Translations under genes and position numbers: made by a program
Notes under the pieces: model-generated
Told to the model about the DNA's origin: nothing
What the model saw: only the letters and a program-made list of their open reading frames with translations
Database searches by the model: none
In this document: positions 26,361 through 34,135 of the stretch, one piece after another
How the letters are laid out: each line of letters begins with the position of its first letter
Position numbering within the stretch: the first letter of the stretch is position 1
Assembly (NCBI GenBank): GCA_030064845.1
Contig: JASJEC010000010.1
Span: 1 to 64,000 of the forward strand
Direction: 5' to 3'
DNA length: 64,000 nt
Source: Kiloniellales bacterium
GTDB taxonomy: Bacteria > Pseudomonadota > Alphaproteobacteria > Kiloniellales > JAKSDN01

Positions 26361-27110
26361 CTAGCTCTCGTCGCTGCGCGACAGGCGGCGCGCGACCTGG
26401 GGAAAGGCGACCACCACGGGCCGTCGCCGCCGGGCCCGTTCCCGCACCGCGGTGGGCGCGTAGAGCTGCTTGCTCGCCTCGATCATGAGGACCCCGGAAA
26501 AGGTCGGGAACCAGCGCTGGCCGAGACGCTCCCACGCCATCGCGGAGCGCAACAGCGTCCGCGATCTGACCGGCGGGATGTAGAGCGCCCGCTCGGTGCG
26601 CGCCGGCGTGAAGAGGTTGTCCCGCAGAAGCCTCGACAGCTGGGCCCGGCTAAAGGGATGGCCCCAGCCGAAGGGGGTCCGCTCGAAGCGGGTCCAGAGG
26701 CCGCGCCGGTTGGGCACGACGATCAGGACCCGGCCGTCCCCTGTCAGGACCCGCCAGACCTCGTGCAACATGGCCCGCAGGTTCTCGGTGCTCTCGAAGG
26801 CGTGGACCAGGAGAACCCGGTCGATCGAGTAGTCGGGCAGCGGGAGCTCGAACTCGTCGGCGAGCGCGACGGTGTTGGGTCCCTCCGGCGGCCAGTGCAG
26901 CACGCCCTGGGCCGCCGGCATGCAGGCCAGGAGCGGGGCGGCCTCGGCGCGGAACTGGCGCAGATAGGGGGTCGCGTAGCCTAGACCGAGCAGCGACTGC
27001 CCGTGCAGGTCGGGCCAGAGGTTGCGCACCGCGCGGCGGATCGTCTGGCGCGCGACCTCGCCCAGCTGGGTTTCGTAAAAGTCCCTGAGATCAACGACAT
27101 CGTGCCACAT
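26361..27110 (-). CDS. class I SAM-dependent methyltransferase
   Basis: The 249-residue protein starts at ATG 27110 (MWHDVVDLRDFYE). Motif I is atypical (LLGLGYATPYL). The VLLVHAFESTENLRAMLHEVWRVLTGDGRVLIVVPNRRGLW segment is the usual post-motif region of methyltransferase domain 11 proteins. The C-terminal end is Arg-rich. The substrate is unknown. It is divergent from the GST gene. Confidence 0.82.
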   Translation of the reverse strand: MWHDVVDLRDFYETQLGEVARQTIRRAVRNLWPDLHGQSLLGLGYATPYLRQFRAEAAPLLACMPAAQGVLHWPPEGPNTVALADEFELPLPDYSIDRVLLVHAFESTENLRAMLHEVWRVLTGDGRVLIVVPNRRGLWTRFERTPFGWGHPFSRAQLSRLLRDNLFTPARTERALYIPPVRSRTLLRSAMAWERLGQRWFPTFSGVLMIEASKQLYAPTAVRERARRRRPVVVAFPQVARRLSRSDES

Positions 27111-27235
27111 GATGAGACCGATCTTAGCAGGCCGGGCGGCCCGGCGAAAGGCGCCCTTGCCCGGCCCGCCCGGAGTGTTAACGTGCGCCGCCCGGCGACC
27201 GCCGGAGGCTTGGCAGGAAACATCGGGAGGCAACC

Positions 27236-27847
27236 ATGAAACTGCGCTACGCGCCGACCAGCCCCTATGTCCGAAAGGTCGCGGTCATGGCGCTCGAGAC
27301 AGGTCTCGACGGCCGCATCGAGCGGGTGGCAACCAACGTCTGGGATCCGGCGACCGACATCCAGGACGACAACCCCCTCGGCAAGGTCCCGGCGCTGACC
27401 ACCGACGAGGGTACGGTCCTCTGCGACTCCCCGCTGATCTGCGAGCATCTCGATTCCCTGCACGGCGGCGCGCCCCTGATCCCAGATGCCGGGACAACGC
27501 GCTGGCAGGTCCTCAATACGGCGGCGCTGGCCGACGGCATCATGGATAGCGCGGTCGCCCGGATCATCGAGATCAAGATGCGTCCCGCCGAGCTGCGCTG
27601 GGACGACTGGCTGGGACGCCAGCAGAGCAAGATCGCCAAGGCGCTGGACACCCTGGAGCGCCAGGCCGACGGCGCGCCGCTCACCGGGCCGGTCAATCTG
27701 GCCCAGATCGCGGTCGCCTGCGCCCTGGGCTATCTCGACTTCCGCTTCGCCGAGGATGCCTGGCGCGAGGGTCGGCCGCGGCTGGCCGCCTGGTACGCTG
27801 ACTTCGCCGAGCGCCCCTCCATGAAGGCGACCATGCCGCCCGACTGA
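27236..27847 (+). CDS. glutathione S-transferase family protein (YibF-like)
   Basis: A 203-residue GST with an N-terminal thioredoxin fold (MKLRYAPTSPYVRKVAVMALE, the Ser of TSPYVRK at the glutathione-activating position) and PLGKVPALTTDEG plus CDSPLICEHLD for glutathione binding. An all-helical C-terminal domain follows. GGGAGG lies just upstream of the ATG. The natural substrate cannot be deduced. Confidence 0.9.
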   Translation: MKLRYAPTSPYVRKVAVMALETGLDGRIERVATNVWDPATDIQDDNPLGKVPALTTDEGTVLCDSPLICEHLDSLHGGAPLIPDAGTTRWQVLNTAALADGIMDSAVARIIEIKMRPAELRWDDWLGRQQSKIAKALDTLERQADGAPLTGPVNLAQIAVACALGYLDFRFAEDAWREGRPRLAAWYADFAERPSMKATMPPD

Positions 27848-27854
27848 GTGCCCG

Positions 27855-28283
27855 CTAGTTTCGCTGCTCGGCCCCCAGGCGGATGATGCGCAGCGTTTCG
27901 CGCCATAGATCGAAATGATCCAGGTCCGCCGGGGAGGCCCAGGCGACCTCGGCGGCGTCACCTCCGGCGCGAGCTTCCCCGTGGCGCCACTCGGCCAGGA
28001 AATCCACCAGGGTGTAGTGGTAGGCGAGCACACCCTGGTCGTCGCGGGTCATGGAATCCAGCACGTCGAGCAGGGCCGTCACCTCGATCTCGATGCCGCA
28101 CTCTTCGGCGACCTCTCTGACCGCGGTTTCGCGCACCCGCTCGCCCAGCCGCTGCCGGCCGCCCGGCAGCGACCAGACCCCCGCGCGCGGCGGCTTGCCC
28201 CGGCGGATCAGCAGCACACGGTCGTCTTTGAACACCACCACCCCGACGCCGACCAAGGGACGGTTCGGATAGTCGCTTCTCAT
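27855..28283 (-). CDS. Nudix hydrolase
   Basis: A 142-residue protein with a perfect Nudix box (Gly-x5-Glu-x7-Arg-Glu-x-x-Glu-Glu-x-Gly) spanning GGRQRLGERVRETAVREVAEECGI. The N-terminal strand VGVGVVVFKDDRVLLIRRG is of the ADP-ribose/MutT type. It hydrolyses a nucleoside diphosphate linked to another moiety; the exact substrate is unknown. Confidence 0.92.
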   Translation of the reverse strand: MRSDYPNRPLVGVGVVVFKDDRVLLIRRGKPPRAGVWSLPGGRQRLGERVRETAVREVAEECGIEIEVTALLDVLDSMTRDDQGVLAYHYTLVDFLAEWRHGEARAGGDAAEVAWASPADLDHFDLWRETLRIIRLGAEQRN

Positions 28284-28484
28284 CGGGCCTTCCCCTTCAC
28301 GTCCAGCCGCGGCCGTTTCCGCCGGGTGAGGCGGCAGGACATCTTGGCGAGGTTACGGCGAACGGCAAGACAATGCCCGCGCCGACCCGCGAGGTGAGAA
28401 TTGACACCGGACTGACACAGCGGAAGCGCCGCCGGCCACCGCCGCGTTAACCAAATTTAACACTCTGCCCGATAGCATCTGGGA

Positions 28485-29252
28485 TTGAGCATTGCCGGTG
28501 GTCATCGCGCAACGGCACTTGATCTTCTCCGCGGACGCGAAGGCACCGGCGACCGGAGCCGTAATAGAACCTTGCCGACCGCCGCATACCATCACGAACC
28601 GACCCCGCTCAGCCTGGTGTTGCCGGTGCTTGGAGCCCTGGCCGTCTGGCCAAGCCAGGCCGGGGCTCAGGACAGCTGGTACGTCATCGGCAACTTCGAT
28701 CAGGGCGTGCCGCAAGAGCCGCCGGCCCTTGACGAGCCGTCCCCGGAGGACAGTGACCTGGTCGATCCCCTGGATTTCAGCTGGAGCGGTTTTCGGGCCG
28801 AAGGCCAGATTCTCTCGGGCGCGGAGCTGGCGGACGGGGTAGGTTGGCAGGCCTCCGACGACCTCTTCCCCCTGACGGACGTGATCGGCCCCGAGGCCGG
28901 GTCGAGCGCCCTCATGGCTAATGGCTACTACGACTACAGCGTCTCGCCGCGGTGGCGCCTCTTCGCCGGCGCGGGCCTGGGGCTCGCGCGCCTGCCGGGA
29001 GAGGGCGGCGGGGTGTCTGCAGGCGCGGCCGGCTTGGACGATCCCTGGTACCAGGACGACGAGGCACACATCGCCTACCAGGGAATGCTCGGCCTCTCGT
29101 ACCAACCCGACGACCCGGTCGAGATCTTCTTGGGGTACCGCTTCTTCGCCGCCGAGAACCTCGGCCTCAGTTCCGGCCCGGACGAAGGCAGCGAGGACGC
29201 CGAGGGCTATTCGGCCCACAGCGGCTTGATAGGATTCCGCTACAACTTCTGA
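28485..29252 (+). CDS. small outer-membrane beta-barrel protein
   Basis: Up to 255 residues. A signal peptide (PLSLVLPVLGALAVWPSQAGAQ) is followed by amphipathic strands typical of eight-stranded porin-like proteins, for example GYYDYSVSPRWRLFAGAGLGLARL and AYQGMLGLSYQPDDPVEIFLGYRFF. It ends with the aromatic C-terminal signature GLIGFRYNF recognised by the Bam machinery. Starts are poor: TTG 28485 and TTG 28572 are both in frame and neither has a good ribosome site. Function unknown. Confidence 0.75.
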   Translation: MSIAGGHRATALDLLRGREGTGDRSRNRTLPTAAYHHEPTPLSLVLPVLGALAVWPSQAGAQDSWYVIGNFDQGVPQEPPALDEPSPEDSDLVDPLDFSWSGFRAEGQILSGAELADGVGWQASDDLFPLTDVIGPEAGSSALMANGYYDYSVSPRWRLFAGAGLGLARLPGEGGGVSAGAAGLDDPWYQDDEAHIAYQGMLGLSYQPDDPVEIFLGYRFFAAENLGLSSGPDEGSEDAEGYSAHSGLIGFRYNF

Positions 29253-29374
29253 CCGGAAGGGGTCGGCGCGACGTTTCCCCACGCCCGACACCGTAAGACT
29301 CGAGCGGAGCCGCCGGGTCGATGGATCGTCCTTGACGACTCCACCGAACCCGGGTCGGGTCTGCTCCAACAACT

Positions 29375-29439
29375 TGACTTCGCACGGAACTCTTTTGCCG
29401 GAACCGCGAAGCGCCTCCGTCAAATTATGATCCGCTCTA
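29375..29439. repeat. TAGAGC-type element, degenerate copy C
   Basis: The right part (GGAACCGCGAAGCG, then ATGATCCGCTCTA) closely matches copy D at 44405-44469, but the left end is no longer recognisable. It lies 12 bp before copy E in the 29253-29512 gap, which contains no gene. Confidence 0.6.
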
Positions 29440-29450
29440 GATCATCGTCT

Positions 29451-29515
29451 TAGAGCAGTTTCACTCGGTTTGAAGAACCGCCCTTGGCGATTCCATCAAA
29501 CCAGGATCTGCTCTA
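29451..29515. repeat. TAGAGC-type palindromic element, copy E
   Basis: A 65-bp element with ends TAGAGCAGTTTCACT and, on the complement, TAGAGCAGATCCTGG. An inner GGTTTGA/TCAAACC stem is present. The minus-strand TAG at 29515-29513 is the phaB stop codon, so the element supplies the end of that gene. Confidence 0.85.
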
Positions 29516-30238
29516 GGCCAGGTACTGACCGCCGTTCACCGAGATCGTCGAACCCGTGATGAAGCCGGCATCGTCGCTCGCCAGGAAGGCGACGCAACGG
29601 GCGACCTCTTCCGGCTCCCCGAGACGTCCGACCGGGATCAGCGGCAGGATCCTGCTCTTGAGGACCTCCTCCGGCACGGCGCGCACCATCTCGGTGCCGA
29701 TGTAGCCCGGCGACACCACGTTGACCGTGATGCCCTTGCCCGCGTTCTCCTGGGCGACGGCCTTGGTGAAGCCAACCAGGCCGGCCTTGGCGGCCGAATA
29801 GTTGGCCTGGCCGAACTGGCCCTTCTGCCCGTTGACCGAGGAGATCGAGATGATCCGGCCGAAACCCCGGCTGCGCATACCTTCGATCACCGCCCGGGAC
29901 ATGTTGAAGACCGAGTCCAGGTTGGTCGAGATCACCGCCTGCCAGTTCTCGGGCGACATCTTGTGCAGGGTCCCGTCCCGGGTGATGCCGGCGTTGTTGA
30001 CCAGCACGTCGACCGGCCCCAGACCTGCCTCCACGTCGGAGACGCCGGCGGCGCAGGCACCGAAGTCGGAGACGTCCCACTTGTAGACCGAGATGCCCGT
30101 CTCGTCCTTGAATCGATTGGCCGCCTCATCGTTGCCGCCGTAGCTGGCCGCGACAGTATACCCAGCCTCCTTCAGCGCCACCGAGATGGCGGCACCGATA
30201 CCACGGGTTCCCCCCGTTACGAGCGCAACTCGCGCCAT
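29513..30238 (-). CDS. phaB: acetoacetyl-CoA reductase
   Basis: A 241-residue short-chain dehydrogenase starting at ATG 30238 behind a purine-rich GGGAAGGGAAGG. The TGGTRGIG cofactor motif, NNAG, and the catalytic Ser134-Tyr147-Lys151 are present, along with the PhaB-type NGQKGQFGQANYSAAKAG segment. It reduces acetoacetyl-CoA to (R)-3-hydroxybutyryl-CoA with NADPH for polyhydroxybutyrate synthesis. It follows phaA on the same strand. Its stop codon lies in repeat copy E. Confidence 0.95.
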   Translation of the reverse strand: MARVALVTGGTRGIGAAISVALKEAGYTVAASYGGNDEAANRFKDETGISVYKWDVSDFGACAAGVSDVEAGLGPVDVLVNNAGITRDGTLHKMSPENWQAVISTNLDSVFNMSRAVIEGMRSRGFGRIISISSVNGQKGQFGQANYSAAKAGLVGFTKAVAQENAGKGITVNVVSPGYIGTEMVRAVPEEVLKSRILPLIPVGRLGEPEEVARCVAFLASDDAGFITGSTISVNGGQYLA

Positions 30239-30403
30239 GGCCTTCCCTTCCCTTGCTATCTCTTTTGCTTGCCGTGCCGTACATGACGCCACGACTATAC
30301 TATAGCGTGATCAAGACCCGTTAGGGCCTTGATCACACTCAAGCTCTTTTTATTGCGGCCGACCGTTAACCTTCGGCCCGCCGATCACGCGAGAGCGACC
30401 CGG

Positions 30404-31576
30404 TCAGCGCTCGACGCAGAGGGCAATACCCATGCCGCCGCCGATGCACAGCGTGGCCAGGCCCTTCTTGGCGTCCTGCCGGGCCATCTCGTGCAGCAGC
30501 GTGACCAGCACGCGGGCGCCCGATGCGCCGATCGGGTGGCCGAGAGCAATGGCGCCGCCGTTGACGTTAACCTTGCCGGTATCCCAGCCCAGGTCCTTGT
30601 TGACCGCCAGAGCCTGGGCGGCGAAGGCCTCGTTGGCCTCGATCAGGTCGAGGTCATCGACCGACCAGCCGGCCTGCTCCAGCGCCTTGCGGCTGGCCGG
30701 GATCGGCCCCGTGCCCATGATCGCCGGATCGACGCCGCAGGTCGCCCAAGAGACGATCCGCGCGAGCGGCTGAACGCCCCGCTTGTTGGCTTCCTCCGCC
30801 GACATGAGAACGACCGCCGCGGCGCCGTCGTTGATCCCGCTGGCGTTGCCGGCGGTGACGGTGCCTTCCTTGTCGAAGGCGGCACGCAGGCTGGAGAGCG
30901 ACTCCGCGGTGGTGCCGTGCTTGGGATGCTCGTCGGTCTCGACCATGGTCTCGCCCTTGCGGGTCTTGATGGTCACGGGCACGATCTCATCGGTGAACTT
31001 GCCGGCCTTCTGGGCCGCTTCGGCCTTCTGCTGCGACGCGGCGGCGAAGGCGTCCTGCTCCTCGCGGGTCAGCTGCCACTTACGCGCCACGTTCTCGGCG
31101 GTATTGCCCATGTGGTAGCCGTGGAAGGCGTCAAACAGACCGTCCCTAAGCATGGTGTCGACCATCTTGAGATCGCCCATCTTGGTCCCGTTGCGCAGAT
31201 GGGCGACATGGGGCGACTGGCTCATGGATTCCTGGCCGCCAGCCACCACGATTTTGGAGTCGCCGAGGCGAATCGCCTGATAGCCAAGGGCGACAGTGCG
31301 CAGGCCCGAGCCGCAGAGCTGATTGATCTGGTAAGCCGTCTTCTCGAAAGGAATGCCCGCCCCCATGGCCGCCTGGCGGGCCGGGTTCTGCCCGGTGCCG
31401 GCGGTCAGGATCTGGCCGAGAATGGCTTCGTCGACATCGGCTCCTTCGACATTGGCCCGTTTCATGGCCTCGGTGATCGCAACAGTGCCCAGATAAGATG
31501 CCGGAACGCTCGAGAGTCCCCCATTGAACGCTCCGACCGGGGTCCGTGCGGCCCCGGCAATTACCACTTCCGTCAT
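30404..31576 (-). CDS. phaA: acetyl-CoA C-acetyltransferase (thiolase)
   Basis: A 390-residue biosynthetic thiolase with the catalytic triad Cys88 (NQLCGSGLR), His347 ([14 protein letters not shown]) and Cys377 (TLCIGGGMG). It condenses two acetyl-CoA to acetoacetyl-CoA. PhaB lies downstream with a 165-bp gap. A TGC-rich PhaR-like site is found upstream (31649-31667). Confidence 0.95.
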   Translation of the reverse strand: MTEVVIAGAARTPVGAFNGGLSSVPASYLGTVAITEAMKRANVEGADVDEAILGQILTAGTGQNPARQAAMGAGIPFEKTAYQINQLCGSGLRTVALGYQAIRLGDSKIVVAGGQESMSQSPHVAHLRNGTKMGDLKMVDTMLRDGLFDAFHGYHMGNTAENVARKWQLTREEQDAFAAASQQKAEAAQKAGKFTDEIVPVTIKTRKGETMVETDEHPKHGTTAESLSSLRAAFDKEGTVTAGNASGINDGAAAVVLMSAEEANKRGVQPLARIVSWATCGVDPAIMGTGPIPASRKALEQAGWSVDDLDLIEANEAFAAQALAVNKDLGWDTGKVNVNGGAIALGHPIGASGARVLVTLLHEMARQDAKKGLATLCIGGGMGIALCVER

Positions 31577-31648
31577 CGCCAGTTTTCTCCCGTTTTGAGG
31601 TCGTGCCGCTTCCAGCCAGCGTGCCGGAGTTTGCCGCCGAACCGCGTT

Positions 31649-31667
31649 TTGCTGCAGTGCACAATGC
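31649..31667 (-). promoter_or_regulatory. candidate PhaR operator upstream of phaA
   Basis: TTGCTGCAGTGCACAATGC is a TGC-rich partly palindromic sequence 73 bp before the phaA start. A 12-nt near-copy (TTGCTGCAATGC) lies at 33341-33352 upstream of phaR and phaE. PhaR regulators are known to bind TGC-rich sites; binding here is inferred. Confidence 0.4.
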
Positions 31668-31773
31668 GACAGTTATAGGCCCCCCGCCGCTTGGGGCACA
31701 AGGGGATTATGCTCGCACGAGCCGGTTCGGCGAAGCAAGAGCGGCCCTAGGGCCCGCCAAGGTCGGGCGCGAC

Positions 31774-33024
31774 TCAGGTTCGGAAGCGGTCTTCGAGCCA
31801 GGTCCCGAGCGGCCGCCAGACGCGCTTGCGCGCCGCATTGCTCACGATCATGCCGATGTGGCCCACGGCCGGGCGCAACACTTCGACCTCAGGCAGCGCC
31901 GCCGCAAGCGCTTCGGCCGAAGCCGGCGGAACGATACGGTCCTGCGCCGGCACGAGGCAGAGGGCGGGTACGGAGAGCCGACGCGGATCTACCGCCTCGC
32001 CATCCACCAGCCAGCCGCCCGTGGCCGTGGTGTTCCGGCCGTACCAGCCGGCCAGGCACTCCTGCGCGACCGGCGCCACCAGGGGCACCCCGTCGTTCAG
32101 CCAATCCTCCAGGGCCACGAAGTTCCGCGCCTTTTCGCTCCCCTGGTCGAGGCCGGCGAAGTCGATGAACTTCCTGCTAACGCCTTGCGGATCCAGGGCG
32201 GCGAAGAAGGCCTGGATCACATCGACCGGCAGGACTCCCAGTTGGTCGAGCAGCGGACCGAAGGACGCCAAGCCGGTTGCCGCCAGGCGCGCCTGCGCGC
32301 CGTAACCGGCGTGAAAGTCCCACGGCGTTGCGAGCAGGGCCAAGCCGGTCACATCAGGACGCTTCTGCGCCAACGCCAGCGCCAGCAGACCGCCCATGCA
32401 GTAGCCGATGATCGCCGGGCGCGCGCCGGTGCGCTCGGAAACCTGCTCCAGGCAGGGAATCAGGCGGTCGCTGACGTAGTCGCTCAGCCCGAAGCCGCGC
32501 TCGGCGGAACCAGGATGGTCCCAATCGACGAGAAAGGGGTCGAAGCCCTGGCTCGCGAGCCATCCCATCAGGCTCGTGCGCGGCGTTAGATCGAGGATAT
32601 AGGCCCGGTTGATCAGGGAAGGGATCACGATGAGAGGGCGGGCGCCTCCCGCCCGACCCGTCGGGTCGGAGCGGTAGTCCACCAGCCGCGTGCTGCCTCT
32701 CTGCCAAGCGATCGGGCGCGTGCGCGCCTCCCGCCTGTAGGGGTGAGCCCGGTAGCCAGCGATTCCGGCCAGCAGGGCCGACTGCCGCCGGCATACCTCG
32801 GCCTGGACCGCCCCCGAAAACTCGTCAGGATCGACGCCGGCGAGGCTTCGGCTGAGGGCGGCTCCGGCTTCGGCCAGTGCCGGACTCCAAGGCAGCGACC
32901 CGTCTCTCAAGCGCGGCAAGGCGGCGAGCGAGCTCAGCCACGTCAACTGCGCGGTCGCCAAATGAAGCGGCAAGGGACGGGGCCCCTGGCGCGGCGGCGG
33001 ATGCTTGCGGCTCTGCGCTGTCAT
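31774..33024 (-). CDS. phaC: polyhydroxyalkanoate synthase, short (class III-like) PhaC
   Basis: A 416-residue alpha/beta hydrolase-fold synthase. The lipase-like box is GYCMGG with nucleophile Cys209; Asp362 (PAQDRIVPP) and His389 (AVGHIGMIVSN) complete the triad. Other PhaC motifs include IPSLINRAYILDL, FLVDWDHPG and NFVALEDWLNDGVPL. The length is between class III (about 355) and class I (about 590) enzymes, and a PhaE-like gene precedes it, favouring class III. The only good start (ATG 33024) overlaps the PhaE-like frame by 200 bp. Confidence 0.88.
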   Translation of the reverse strand: MTAQSRKHPPPRQGPRPLPLHLATAQLTWLSSLAALPRLRDGSLPWSPALAEAGAALSRSLAGVDPDEFSGAVQAEVCRRQSALLAGIAGYRAHPYRREARTRPIAWQRGSTRLVDYRSDPTGRAGGARPLIVIPSLINRAYILDLTPRTSLMGWLASQGFDPFLVDWDHPGSAERGFGLSDYVSDRLIPCLEQVSERTGARPAIIGYCMGGLLALALAQKRPDVTGLALLATPWDFHAGYGAQARLAATGLASFGPLLDQLGVLPVDVIQAFFAALDPQGVSRKFIDFAGLDQGSEKARNFVALEDWLNDGVPLVAPVAQECLAGWYGRNTTATGGWLVDGEAVDPRRLSVPALCLVPAQDRIVPPASAEALAAALPEVEVLRPAVGHIGMIVSNAARKRVWRPLGTWLEDRFRT

Positions 33025-33265
33025 GCCTGTCGACCGTCTCTCCGCTCCGGGGCGCCGGCTGATCCGCCGCGGCGATCATCAGTTTCATCATCTCCGGCCA
33101 CATCGACCAGGCCGTCGCCCCGGCCGGCACCGTCAACCCGGTGGCAGCGATCAAGGTGTCCATCGCGCGAACGAACGCCGGATCTCCGGCGAGGGCGCTC
33201 ATCTGATCCTGCCACAGATCGAGATAGCGGCGTGCCAGCGCCTCGAGATCAGCTCGGTCCGTCAT
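32825..33265 (-). CDS. PhaE-like polyhydroxyalkanoate synthase subunit
   Basis: The 146-residue protein starts at ATG 33265 (MTDRADLEALARRYLDLWQD). The helical region with SMWPEMMKLM and a C-terminal coiled coil (VAELARRLAALERRVAALES) ending in an Arg/Lys-rich tail resembles the accessory subunit PhaE of class III synthases. Known PhaE proteins are usually longer, so this is a compact or divergent version. The last 200 bp overlap phaC in another frame. Confidence 0.6.
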   Translation of the reverse strand: MTDRADLEALARRYLDLWQDQMSALAGDPAFVRAMDTLIAATGLTVPAGATAWSMWPEMMKLMIAAADQPAPRSGETVDRHDSAEPQASAAAPGAPSLAASFGDRAVDVAELARRLAALERRVAALESGTGRSRSRPQPKPRRRRS

Positions 33266-33340
33266 CGCGCCGCAGTATAACCAGCCGACCTCTGCCCTGC
33301 CAGAAAGGTGGACGTCCGGCCCGCAGTAAGGGAGTCGCCG

Positions 33341-33352
33341 TTGCTGCAATGC
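33341..33352. promoter_or_regulatory. candidate PhaR operator between phaE-like and phaR
   Basis: TTGCTGCAATGC matches the phaA upstream site at 11 of 12 positions. It is placed in the divergent 185-bp region between the PhaE-like gene and phaR, where it could control both. Inference only. Confidence 0.35.
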
Positions 33353-33450
33353 CGCGTAACACCGATGCACCGCAAAAAAAGTTGGACAAGGTCCGTCGGG
33401 CCGGTGGTAGGTTAGCTAAGTAGCGATAGAAAAACTGTAAAGAAAAGGCG

Positions 33451-34131
33451 GTGACTTTGGCCGACGCGGGAAAAGCCGGCGACAATGCGCCAATCACGAT
33501 CAAGAAATATGCCAACCGCCGTCTCTACAACACGGCGACCAGCAGCTATGTCACGCTCGATCACCTCTGCCAGATGGTCAAGGACGGCATCGATTTCGCG
33601 GTCTACGACGCCAAGACAGGCGAGGACATCACGCGCGCCGTCCTCACTCAAATCATCGTAGAGGAGGAATCGAAGGGCCAGAACATGCTGCCCATCGCCT
33701 TTCTGCGACAGCTGATAAGCCTCTACGGCGACAATCTGCAATGGGTGGTGCCGCGCTACCTCGAGCACATGATGGAGGCCTTCGCCACAAACCAGGACCA
33801 TATGCGCCAGTCGATGCAGGAGACCTTCGGTAGCATGTTTCCGTTCGGCAACCTGGAGGAGATGGGCAAGCAGAACCTCGCGCTGTTCGAGAGCACGCTG
33901 CGCATGTTCTCCCCCTTCGGCGAGCAGGACGGGAGCGAGCAAGGCGGCGTCGAGCAGCAGGGGGGCGAGAAGGCGCGCGCGCAGGGCGGCTACCCTCAGG
34001 CCAAACCGCCCAAGGGAGCGACCGGTCCCGGCGACAAGGCCCAGCAGGAAAGCCTCGCCCAGCTGAAGCAACAGGTCGATCTTCTACAGAAACAGCTCGA
34101 GTCTCTGACACCAGGACGCAAGAAGGGCTAG
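33451..34131 (+). CDS. phaR: polyhydroxyalkanoate synthesis repressor PhaR
   Basis: A 226-residue protein with the PHB/PHA accumulation regulator DNA-binding domain at the N-terminus (ITIKKYANRRLYNTATSSYVTLDHLCQMVKDG), followed by the VLTQIIVEEESKGQNMLPIAFLRQLISLYGD granule-binding domain. The C-terminal region is Gln/Gly-rich with a terminal coiled coil. PhaR senses free PHA and represses phasin genes and itself. GTG 33451 or TTG 33457 may be the start; AAAAGGCGG precedes both. Confidence 0.93.
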   Translation: MTLADAGKAGDNAPITIKKYANRRLYNTATSSYVTLDHLCQMVKDGIDFAVYDAKTGEDITRAVLTQIIVEEESKGQNMLPIAFLRQLISLYGDNLQWVVPRYLEHMMEAFATNQDHMRQSMQETFGSMFPFGNLEEMGKQNLALFESTLRMFSPFGEQDGSEQGGVEQQGGEKARAQGGYPQAKPPKGATGPGDKAQQESLAQLKQQVDLLQKQLESLTPGRKKG

Positions 34132-34135
34132 GCGG

